Below, piece by piece: positions 13,414-20,440 of a DNA stretch of 23,123 bases (position 1 is the first letter of the stretch; each line of letters opens with the position of its first letter). Position numbers and translations under genes: made by a program. The DNA is from SHLQ01 sp964562985 (GTDB lineage: Bacteria > Actinomycetota > Acidimicrobiia > Acidimicrobiales > SHLQ01). Under the pieces are notes generated by a model that made no database searches, had not been told where the DNA came from, and saw only the letters and a program-made list of their open reading frames with translations. The stretch lies in assembly GCA_964562985.1 (NCBI GenBank), contig CAZLWE010000054.1, forward strand, positions 1-23,123, written 5' to 3'.

Positions 13414-14280
13414 GTGGTATTCGTAATCGTTGCAGTAGTCATCCTGGTGGCATTGGCCGCCATTGGATTGTTCGCAGCGTCCCGTCGACAGGACGCATCG
13501 AGCGCGATTAGCGAGGTTTCGGCAGAAACACGCCGTCGCGATCGAGAGCGAGTGAAGTCTGCCGTCGGTGCCGCCGCCGCAGAAGGTGGAGTCAGCGGCC
13601 GAGACGTCGAGAAGTCAGTTGCACTCGAGCGTCGCAAGGCCGAGATCGCTGTACCCCAGGCAGAAGTTGAGCCGTGGGTAGCGCCAGATCCCCAAGAGAT
13701 CGGCGTCGCACGTCGCCAATTCCTGAACCGAGCCATCATTGCGGTGTTCGGTCTCAACTTGACCGGCTTTGGCCTGGCGGTAATCGCCCAGCTGTGGCCA
13801 GGCGCCTCCGAAGGCTTCGGTAACCCGATCCGTGTTGGTGCCTTGCCCGACGTCGTCGCCAGCATCCGAGCCAACAACGGCTTCCTCTATCTTCCCGAAG
13901 GCCGCATGTACCTCACCGAGTATCCCGCTGGATCGCTCGAGGCGGCAGCACCGATCTATGCCGCCACGCCTGCGTGGCCTGGAATCGAAGCCGGCGTGAA
14001 GGCTGTCTTCCAAAAGTGCCCACACCTCGGATGTCGTGTTCCTGAGTGCGGCAGCTCCCAGTTCTTCGAGTGCCCATGCCACGGCTCCTTCTACAACCGA
14101 GTAGGCGAAAAGCGTGGCGGTCCTGCACCTCGTGGCATGGATTTCATGGCCATGGACGTCAGCGGTGGCATCCTCACCGTGGACACCGGAAACATCATCA
14201 ACGGTCCGGCAATTGGTGTGAACACGACCGGCCAAGAGCGTGAAGGCCCGAGCTGCCTCGGAGCGTCGTCACACGCGTAG
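13414..14280 (+). CDS. qcrA: Rieske [2Fe-2S] protein with extra N-terminal helix and Tat-like motif
   Basis: The Rieske subunit takes the first electron from menaquinol on the outer side. The 288-residue protein has box I CPHLGC (C202, H204, C207) and box II CPCHGS (C220, C222, H223); the expected ligands are C202, H204, C220 and H223, with a C207-C222 disulphide. Membrane parts are an N-terminal helix (about 2-22), a charged cytoplasmic segment of some 75 residues and a second helix (about 107-127) preceded by ARRQFLNRA (99-107), resembling a Tat motif for export of the folded cluster domain. GTG 13414 is chosen for AGGAG six bases before it. It closes the operon and is followed by tandem hairpins. 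Confidence 0.93.
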   Translation: MVFVIVAVVILVALAAIGLFAASRRQDASSAISEVSAETRRRDRERVKSAVGAAAAEGGVSGRDVEKSVALERRKAEIAVPQAEVEPWVAPDPQEIGVARRQFLNRAIIAVFGLNLTGFGLAVIAQLWPGASEGFGNPIRVGALPDVVASIRANNGFLYLPEGRMYLTEYPAGSLEAAAPIYAATPAWPGIEAGVKAVFQKCPHLGCRVPECGSSQFFECPCHGSFYNRVGEKRGGPAPRGMDFMAMDVSGGILTVDTGNIINGPAIGVNTTGQEREGPSCLGASSHA

Positions 14281-14298
14281 TTCTCTCACGGAGAGAAC
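14280..14298 (+). repeat. Perfect inverted repeat directly after the Rieske stop
   Basis: GTTCTCTC-ACG-GAGAGAAC pairs eight bases with a three-base loop and begins at the last base of the TAG stop. It is the first of two hairpins and may protect the 3' end or slow transcription. Confidence 0.55.
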
Positions 14299-14314
14299 CC
14301 AATTTGATCACTTA

Positions 14315-14355
14315 GAGAACGAGGTCGCGAAAACGTGACCTCGTTCTCACATTTT
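14315..14355 (+). terminator. Strong hairpin terminator between Rieske and dihaem cytochrome c genes
   Basis: GAGAACGAGGTC (14315-14326) is perfectly complementary to GACCTCGTTCTC (14337-14348). With a G-T pair and two CG pairs the stem reaches 15 bp with an AAAA loop (14330-14333). It is followed by ACATTTTG, a short T-rich end. It separates the bc operon from the cytochrome c/nuo operon. Confidence 0.75.
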
Positions 14356-14392
14356 GCTGCGCCCTAACCGCTTTTTTCGCGCGATATTCCCC

Positions 14393-14398
14393 TAGATT
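14393..14398 (+). promoter_or_regulatory. Candidate -10 box (TAGATT) for a leaderless cytochrome c/nuo transcript
   Basis: TAGATT fits TANNNT and ends 8 nt before GTG 14407. There is no Shine-Dalgarno in the remaining bases, so the mRNA probably begins at or next to the start codon. It follows directly after the terminator. No convincing -35 is seen; a T6 run lies at 14372-14377. Confidence 0.5.
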
Positions 14399-14406
14399 CA
14401 TAGTCT

Positions 14407-15750
14407 GTGATGTTTCTTGCCCAGAGTGCTGTTCGCGACGTCGGCTTTGTCATCCTCGCCATCGTCATTATTGGCTTTGTTGTCTACCTCTTCTTCAACC
14501 TCCTCGACTCCCGAGGAGAGGGTGGCGCCGAGATAGAACTTGCTGCGAATCGCAAGCCGTACCATGACGACGACATCCTCGAAACACGCAAGCTCGATCA
14601 GAGTTTGATGTCGGGGCTGGTGCTCCTTTCGATCATCGGGATCGCCTTGCCCTTGTACTGGCTCGGCGAGCCAGGCCGCCAAGAGGGTTTGGTGGAAAAC
14701 ACCCGTGAGTTGTGGGCTGAAGATGGCGCCGAGGAATTCGAAGAGGCCTGCTCGTCGTGCCACGGTGGCGGTGCTGCCGGCGGCGTAGCTGCGTTCGCAA
14801 TCACTGAAGCAGGAACCGGTAACTTCATCGCTTCCGTCGATTGGATCGCACCTTCGCTCACATCGGTACTCACCCGTTTCGACGAGGACGAGATTCTGCA
14901 CACGCTGAACTTCGGACGAAATGGCGTGATGCCAGCGTGGGGTGCGCCCGGCGGTGGACCGCTCACCACCCAGCAGCTCGACATTTTGGTCGTGTATCTC
15001 CAAGAGTCGCAGCGAGACTTCGATTCGGTACAGAGCTCGGTGCAAGAGGGCCTCATCGAAGGCGCCCGCGAAGAAATGGCAAACCGCGATCCTGAGCTAG
15101 CCGAACGCCTCCAAGAGGCCCGCGTCAATGTACAGCGGGCGACCCAAACCGGTGTCGGATCGAACATCGAGCAAGCCCAAGGTGAACTCGGCGCATTGCA
15201 GGCCGAAATCGGTCAACTATTTCCCAACGATGCCTTGGCCGCATGGATCGAAGAGATCTCCGACCCGGATCATCCGGAGTATCTGACCTACGGCGAATTG
15301 CTCTTTACAAACCGAGCCGACGCAGGAGCCTATGGCTGCGCACGATGCCACACATCCGGTTGGTCGTTTAACGGATCGACCGACATCGATGTCAACGGCG
15401 ATGTACTCAGTACCGTCATCGACGAGGACGGTACTGAGGTCCCCGGTCACCAACAGGGCGGCGGCTGGTTCGGGCCAAACCTGACCAACGGCGGCACGCT
15501 CGGCCAATTCCCAACGAACGCCACCATGGAAGCCTTCATCGGTACCGGATCCGAACTCGGCATCCAGTACGGAAACGCTGGCCAGGGCAGTGGTCAAATG
15601 CCGGGCTTTGGTCCCCGCATTTCCGACGGGCTAGTTGAGGAGATCTTTGACCCCACCCTCGGCGAGTTCGTCGAAGTCCCGGTCGAATGGCCGGCAAGTC
15701 TCACCGAAGATCAGATCGCTGCCATCGTTGCGTACGAGAGGAGCCTGTAG
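14407..15750 (+). CDS. Membrane-bound dihaem cytochrome c
   Basis: The 447-residue protein has two N-terminal transmembrane helices (about 11-31 and 66-85) and two cytochrome c domains outside. Haem sites are CSSCH (115-119) and CARCH (311-315), with likely axial methionines in GVMPAWG (M175) and GQMPGFG (M398). A charged helical linker (about 195-275) separates the domains. Dihaem cytochromes serve as the c1 equivalent (QcrC) in actinobacterial bc complexes, so this is the best candidate electron acceptor for the Rieske protein. It is unusual in heading the nuo operon rather than sitting with cytochrome b. GTG 14407 or ATG 14410 may be used. Its stop overlaps the next start (TAGTG). Confidence 0.9.
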   Translation: MMFLAQSAVRDVGFVILAIVIIGFVVYLFFNLLDSRGEGGAEIELAANRKPYHDDDILETRKLDQSLMSGLVLLSIIGIALPLYWLGEPGRQEGLVENTRELWAEDGAEEFEEACSSCHGGGAAGGVAAFAITEAGTGNFIASVDWIAPSLTSVLTRFDEDEILHTLNFGRNGVMPAWGAPGGGPLTTQQLDILVVYLQESQRDFDSVQSSVQEGLIEGAREEMANRDPELAERLQEARVNVQRATQTGVGSNIEQAQGELGALQAEIGQLFPNDALAAWIEEISDPDHPEYLTYGELLFTNRADAGAYGCARCHTSGWSFNGSTDIDVNGDVLSTVIDEDGTEVPGHQQGGGWFGPNLTNGGTLGQFPTNATMEAFIGTGSELGIQYGNAGQGSGQMPGFGPRISDGLVEEIFDPTLGEFVEVPVEWPASLTEDQIAAIVAYERSL

Positions 15751-16838
15751 TGACATCACTGCTCGCACAGATCGGGTTCGACCCGGAGATCCGTGGTGCC
15801 CTCGTCGTCGGTGTCGGCGCAATTGTTTTGTTCGGCTCGATCTGGATGATCATGGCCACCAACCAAGGGCCACGTCTCGCTGCCCTCATCGCCATCGCTG
15901 CGTTCTTCGGCTGGATGGTCATCATGGGTGCATTCTGGTGGATCCGTGGAATCGGCTTTGTTGGCGACTCCGTCTCGTGGCAGGTGCAGGACTTCAACCG
16001 ACAAGACATCTCGGTGTCGTCGGTTGAGCGCGCTCGAGACCTTCCGATTGCAGAAGAACTGCAAGGCCTCGGGATCCTCATCGCCAACAGCGGTATGAGC
16101 GACGGGGTTGATGCGATGGCCGAGTTTGTCGAAGAGTTCGACGAGCTTTCCGACGAAGCCGCCCAGATGACCGCAGACGAGATCAACGCAGAGACGCTTC
16201 GCCAGCAGCAGCGAAACGACTCGACGACGCTGTCGCAGGTTTTCTCCGTTGCGCCTGACTTTGTTGAGCAGGCGTTCGAGAACGGTGAAGTTCCGACGCT
16301 CGACGGCCAGACCCGCGTGATTCCTGATCTGAATGGCTGGGAACTCCTATCAACTGGCGAAGCCGGCGAAGCGCAAACCACCGCTGGCGCCGCCATTCTC
16401 GAACAGGAGGGATTCCCGTTCGAGTCACAGGCAGAGTTCCGGTTCCTCGATGCTTTCCGCACCGGCGGAAAGCCTCGCCTCGACCGAGACATCGATCGAC
16501 TTTGTACGTTCTGCACCGACAACTTGCGACGTGGCTGGCACTGGATCGCGAACTCGGCGCGGATCAAGAATCCAACCGAATACGCCGTCGTTCAGCTTCA
16601 AGCGATTGACAAAGCGGCGCTGATTACCCGTGAGGGTGAAGCGCCACCGTTCCCAAGCGTTGATGAAGATGCACCGGTCATTTCGGTCGTCATGGTTCGA
16701 GAACTGGGTAATCTCCGGTTCCCGCCTGCCATGCTCACCCTAGGATCGCTATTTATTTTCACCGCGCTCGTCTATCTGCTTCACTTCCGCGACATCGCAA
16801 CGATGAGACGAGTAGAAGCTTTCGAAAACGAGGGATAG
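15750..16838 (+). CDS. Unrecognised membrane protein with large extramembrane domain, in the nuo operon
   Basis: No family was recognised for this 362-residue protein. Two helices (about 16-37 and 43-66) lead to a domain of roughly 260 residues and a last helix (about 327-346) with a short basic tail. The domain includes an acidic, helical region (100-155), a C-x2-C pair (LCTFC, 252-255) and a Trp-rich patch (RRGWHWIAN). With the N-terminus inside, the large domain would lie inside; with the N-terminus outside, it would lie in the exterior space beside the cytochromes. GTG 15750 shares its G with the cytochrome c stop, so translation is coupled, and nuoA follows six bases after its stop. It may be a subunit or assembly factor linking cytochrome c to the respiratory chain (inference). 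Confidence 0.85.
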   Translation: MTSLLAQIGFDPEIRGALVVGVGAIVLFGSIWMIMATNQGPRLAALIAIAAFFGWMVIMGAFWWIRGIGFVGDSVSWQVQDFNRQDISVSSVERARDLPIAEELQGLGILIANSGMSDGVDAMAEFVEEFDELSDEAAQMTADEINAETLRQQQRNDSTTLSQVFSVAPDFVEQAFENGEVPTLDGQTRVIPDLNGWELLSTGEAGEAQTTAGAAILEQEGFPFESQAEFRFLDAFRTGGKPRLDRDIDRLCTFCTDNLRRGWHWIANSARIKNPTEYAVVQLQAIDKAALITREGEAPPFPSVDEDAPVISVVMVRELGNLRFPPAMLTLGSLFIFTALVYLLHFRDIATMRRVEAFENEG

Positions 16839-16844
16839 TCAGCC

Positions 16845-17315
16845 ATGCAGTATTTGCCGCTCGTTGCGCTCGGACTCCTCGGGATCTTGTTCGCGGCCCT
16901 GAGTTTCCCGGTCAACAAGCTTCTGGCACCTAAGCGCCCGAACGACAAGAAGAACTCGGCCTACGAGTGCGGTATCGAACCGGCACGGGACACCCCAGAG
17001 CGGTTCCCGGTGCGATTCTTTCTCATCGCGATGATCTTCATCGTGTTCGACATCGAATTGATCTTCTTCTATCCGTGGGCGGTCGCAAACGGGGCGCTTG
17101 GAACCTTTGGATTCCTCGCCATCTTGATCTTCACCGCTGCGGTCTTCGAGTCGTTCGTCTATCTCATCGGTAACGGTGCCCTCGAATGGGGTCCTGTACA
17201 TCAGGCACAAAAACTCACCGCTGCGGTCTCGGAAGGTCGAACTACCCGATCGACCATCCGCAAGGTCGGCGTTGAAGGCCGCGACGAACTCGAAACCCCG
17301 TCCGAGGCTGCCTGA
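16845..17315 (+). CDS. nuoA: NADH-quinone oxidoreductase subunit A
   Basis: NuoA is a three-helix membrane subunit at the junction of the complex I arms. The 156-residue protein has the family segments YECGIEP (about 40-46), the loop cysteine region, RFFLIAMIFIVFDIELIFFYPW and a third helix ending before residue 110. A hydrophilic tail of about 40 residues extends beyond the usual C-terminus, making it longer than typical 120-140 residue homologues. The ATG follows GAGGG at a loose spacing. Its TGA overlaps the nuoB ATG. Confidence 0.95.
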   Translation: MQYLPLVALGLLGILFAALSFPVNKLLAPKRPNDKKNSAYECGIEPARDTPERFPVRFFLIAMIFIVFDIELIFFYPWAVANGALGTFGFLAILIFTAAVFESFVYLIGNGALEWGPVHQAQKLTAAVSEGRTTRSTIRKVGVEGRDELETPSEAA

Positions 17316-17911
17316 TGGGGCTCTTCAAGGACGATGCCACCGGCCGAGGCGTTCTGGACGATGGACTCGCAGGCCTCGAACACAACTTCTTGACCGGGCG
17401 GGTCGAAGACCTGGTCAACTGGTCGCGCGCTCGGAGTACGTGGCCAGCCACCTTTGGTCTTGCTTGCTGCGCGATCGAGATGATGGCGACGGGCGCAGCG
17501 CACTACGACATGGCCCGCTACGGGATGGAGGTCTTCCGAGCCTCGCCTCGTCAAGCTGATCTGATGATCGTCGCCGGACGAGTCTCCCAAAAGATGGCCC
17601 CAGTGCTTCGTACGATCTACGACCAGATGGCTGAGCCCAAGTGGGTTATTTCGATGGGCGTCTGCGCATCGAGCGGCGGGATGTTCAACAACTACGCACT
17701 CGTTCAAGGTGTCGATCAAGTCGTCCCTGTTGATGTGTATGCGCCTGGCTGCCCCCCAGGACCCGAGACCTTGCTTCACGCGATCTTCACCCTGCATCAC
17801 AACATCGAGACAGGGGAGATTCTCCGCCGTCGCGAGGCGACCGGAGGTGGCGCCGGGATTGAGGTCGCTCAACGTGACGGTCAAGCCGCGGTAACGATCG
17901 GGCGAGGCTGA
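17315..17911 (+). CDS. nuoB: NADH-quinone oxidoreductase subunit B
   Basis: NuoB binds cluster N2, which passes electrons to menaquinone. The four ligands are present: tandem cysteines in GLACCAIEMM (C51, C52), C117 in SMGVCASSGG and C146 in APGCPPGPE. The 198-residue length is normal. The start overlaps the nuoA stop (TGATG), and nuoC begins one base after its stop, so A, B and C are translationally linked. Confidence 0.97.
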   Translation: MGLFKDDATGRGVLDDGLAGLEHNFLTGRVEDLVNWSRARSTWPATFGLACCAIEMMATGAAHYDMARYGMEVFRASPRQADLMIVAGRVSQKMAPVLRTIYDQMAEPKWVISMGVCASSGGMFNNYALVQGVDQVVPVDVYAPGCPPGPETLLHAIFTLHHNIETGEILRRREATGGGAGIEVAQRDGQAAVTIGRG

Positions 17912-17912
17912 T

Positions 17913-18473
17913 ATGGCTGAAGAGACGGAAACCGAAGCTCCGGTCGAAGAAGAAACAATCGAAGACACCGAGGCAGAAGACTCTCCGGCGTTACCCGACG
18001 AGGACCAGCGCCACGGCGTGCCATTGCGCAATGCCTTTGGCGATGACGTGCTCTTCCCCGGAATCGATGACTACGAAGATCTGGTATCGGAACTCAAGGA
18101 CGATGGTTTCACCACCATCACCGATCTCTGCGGCGTCGACTACCTGCACCACGTCCGCACCGATCTTCCCGCGAGCGTTACTCCAGAACGGTTCGAGGTC
18201 GTCGTCAGCCTGCTCAGCCAGGTCCGACGCGAGCGAATCCGCATTCGATTGCAGGTTGGCGAAGGAACCGAAGTTCCGTCGCTCTTCGACCTATTCCCGG
18301 GCACTGAGGCGCTCGAGCGTGAAGCCTTCGACATGTATGGAATCGTGTTCTCCGACCATCCAGATATGAGCCGAATTCTCATGCCGGAGTCCTGGAATGG
18401 TCACCCTCTCCGTAAGGACTACGACATCGGCGCTATCCCTGTGCAGTTCAAGGGCGCCCCCGGACGCGCGTGA
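17913..18473 (+). CDS. nuoC: NADH-quinone oxidoreductase subunit C
   Basis: NuoC is a peripheral-arm subunit that packs against NuoD. The 186-residue protein begins with an acidic, Glu-rich stretch of about 35 residues (ETEAPVEEETIEDTEAED) beyond the usual N-terminus. The conserved part includes FTTITDLCGVDYLHH and the signature EREAFDMYGIVFSDHPDMSR leading to GHPLRKDY. It is a separate gene from nuoD, not a CD fusion. Assignment is confident. Confidence 0.95.
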   Translation: MAEETETEAPVEEETIEDTEAEDSPALPDEDQRHGVPLRNAFGDDVLFPGIDDYEDLVSELKDDGFTTITDLCGVDYLHHVRTDLPASVTPERFEVVVSLLSQVRRERIRIRLQVGEGTEVPSLFDLFPGTEALEREAFDMYGIVFSDHPDMSRILMPESWNGHPLRKDYDIGAIPVQFKGAPGRA

Positions 18474-18477
18474 TTCG

Positions 18478-19782
18478 ATGACTATCGCAGAACAAGAGAA
18501 CTCTGAACTCGGCGGCATCGGCACCGCAGACCGTGTGAGCGGTCGCGACAACGCTGTCCTTCGCCTTTCCGAGACCGAAGCCGCCGGCCTCTCCTACGAC
18601 CCAACCGAGGACATCGGCGACACCAAGATGCTCATCAACATGGGTCCATCGCACCCCTCTACCCATGGTGTGCTTCGCCTGATGTTGGAAATGGAGGGCG
18701 AGACCGTCCTGCGTTCCAAGCCGATCATTGGCTATCTCCACACCGGCATGGAGAAGACGGGCGAAGAGCTCACGTACTTGCAGGGGTGCACCAACGTCAC
18801 CCGCATGGACTACGCATCGCCGTTGTTCACCGAGCTCGCCTTTTCGCTCGCGACCGAAAAGCTCCTGGGTCTCGAGATGCCCCCACGCGCAACGTGGATC
18901 CGGATGCTCATGACCGAGCTGAACCGCATCTCCTCGCACCTGTTGTTTATGGCAACGAACGGCCTCGACCTCGGTGCTGTCGGAATGATCATTTACGGCT
19001 GGCGTGAACGCGAGCCGGTGCTTCGCTTCTTCGAGAAGGTCACCGGGCTGCGAATGAACCACAACTACATTCGCCCCGGCGGTGTCGCCGCAGATCTTCC
19101 TGACGGTTGGGAACAAGACGTTATTGACCTGATGGACGCCATCGAGCCTCGGCTTGAGGAGTACCACATCTTGATGAACGGCCAGCCAATCTGGCGTGAC
19201 CGGCTCCAAGGCGTCGGCATCTTGAACGAAGCCGAATGTCTTGCACTCGGAACGACCGGGCCGTTGCTGCGAGCTGCCGGTAGCAGCTGGGACCTTCGCC
19301 GAGATATGCCGTACCTCGCGTACGACGAGGTCGAGTTCGACATTCCCGTCGGTAGCTACGGAGACTGCTTCGACCGCTTTGCCATCAAGCTGGCCGAGAT
19401 CGAAGAGTCGATCAAGATCGTCCGTCAGTGCGTCGAGAAGATGCCACCCGGCGACTACCGCATCCAAGACAAGAAGGTCACCCCGCCACCTCGAGCTCGT
19501 ATCGATGAGTCCATGGAGGCGTTGATCCACCACTTCAAGATCTTCACCGAGGGCTTCAAGGTCCCGGTTGGGGAAGCGTACGCAGCGGTCGAAAGTCCGC
19601 GTGGAGAATTGGGCGTCTACATCGTGTCGGACGGGTCATCGAACCCGTATCGCATGCGGGTGCGTCCGCCGAGTTTCATCAACTTGCAGGTGTTGCCACA
19701 CCTCATGGAGAACGGCCTACTCGCGGATGCCGTTGCAAATATTTCGAGTGTTGACCCGATCATGGGCGAGGTAGATCGGTGA
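18478..19782 (+). CDS. nuoD: NADH-quinone oxidoreductase subunit D
   Basis: NuoD, related to the large subunit of NiFe hydrogenases, forms the quinone pocket with NuoB. The 434-residue protein has GPSHPSTHGVLRL (56-68), GYLHTGMEK (85-93, with the quinone-site tyrosine) and TRMDYASP. It has no hydrogenase metal cysteines, as expected. The ATG at 18478 is four bases after the nuoC stop; an in-frame upstream start at 18397 would overlap nuoC and adds no family sequence. About 45 residues before the core are variable. Confidence 0.97.
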   Translation: MTIAEQENSELGGIGTADRVSGRDNAVLRLSETEAAGLSYDPTEDIGDTKMLINMGPSHPSTHGVLRLMLEMEGETVLRSKPIIGYLHTGMEKTGEELTYLQGCTNVTRMDYASPLFTELAFSLATEKLLGLEMPPRATWIRMLMTELNRISSHLLFMATNGLDLGAVGMIIYGWREREPVLRFFEKVTGLRMNHNYIRPGGVAADLPDGWEQDVIDLMDAIEPRLEEYHILMNGQPIWRDRLQGVGILNEAECLALGTTGPLLRAAGSSWDLRRDMPYLAYDEVEFDIPVGSYGDCFDRFAIKLAEIEESIKIVRQCVEKMPPGDYRIQDKKVTPPPRARIDESMEALIHHFKIFTEGFKVPVGEAYAAVESPRGELGVYIVSDGSSNPYRMRVRPPSFINLQVLPHLMENGLLADAVANISSVDPIMGEVDR

Positions 19783-19792
19783 GGTCTGTCGC

Positions 19793-20440
19793 ATGAGTAG
19801 ATTGAACGAAGACAACGTTGCGCTCGCGCAGGACATTATTCGCCGCTACCCAAAGCCGAAGTCTGCGCTGATTCCACTGCTGCACTTAGCCCAAGAACAA
19901 GATGGTTGGGTTTCCGACGATGCCATGGCGCACCTCGGTGAACTCGTGGGCGTGACCTCGGCTGAAGTTCGCGGAACGTGCACCTTCTACGAGATGTTCA
20001 AGCTGCATCCGGTCGGCAAGTACATGGTCAACATCTGCACCAACATCGCTTGTCAGTTGCTCGGCGGAGAAGAATTACTACATCACGCCGAGGAGACCCT
20101 GGGCATCCGCGCTGGCGGAACCACCGAAGATGGCATGTTCACCATCGAGGATGTCGAGTGCATCGCCGCGTGCACCGAGGCACCGTGCATTCAGGTGAAC
20201 TATCGATTTGGGTTGCGCCTCACCCACGACGACTTCGATGACATCATCGCGGCGCTTCGCGACGGCAACTCACCCGACAAGCTCATCACGGCGAATCCGG
20301 GCGAGCCGATTCCGAGCCACGGAACGCTCGGTCTCGAGCGTCAACTCATGACCTCGGAACAAACTGCGCACATCGTGGCACCCGAAGACGTTCACGAAGC
20401 ACCGGTATGGCTGGCACGAAACGCCGCCAAGGAGAGCTGA
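19793..20440 (+). CDS. nuoE: NADH-quinone oxidoreductase subunit E
   Basis: NuoE is the thioredoxin-like [2Fe-2S] subunit (cluster N1a) of the NADH dehydrogenase module. Ligands are C82 and C87 (ICTNIAC) and C123 and C127 (ECIAAC). The domain ends near residue 160. About 55 further residues form a C-terminal tail, giving 215 in total against the usual 160-180. The ATG lies ten bases after the nuoD stop and the TGA overlaps the nuoF start. Confidence 0.96.
   Translation: MSRLNEDNVALAQDIIRRYPKPKSALIPLLHLAQEQDGWVSDDAMAHLGELVGVTSAEVRGTCTFYEMFKLHPVGKYMVNICTNIACQLLGGEELLHHAEETLGIRAGGTTEDGMFTIEDVECIAACTEAPCIQVNYRFGLRLTHDDFDDIIAALRDGNSPDKLITANPGEPIPSHGTLGLERQLMTSEQTAHIVAPEDVHEAPVWLARNAAKES

Noticed and set aside
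18448..19533. 361-codon minus-strand open frame opposite nuoD
   Set aside because: nuoD is unambiguous on the plus strand; the antisense frame has no domain features.
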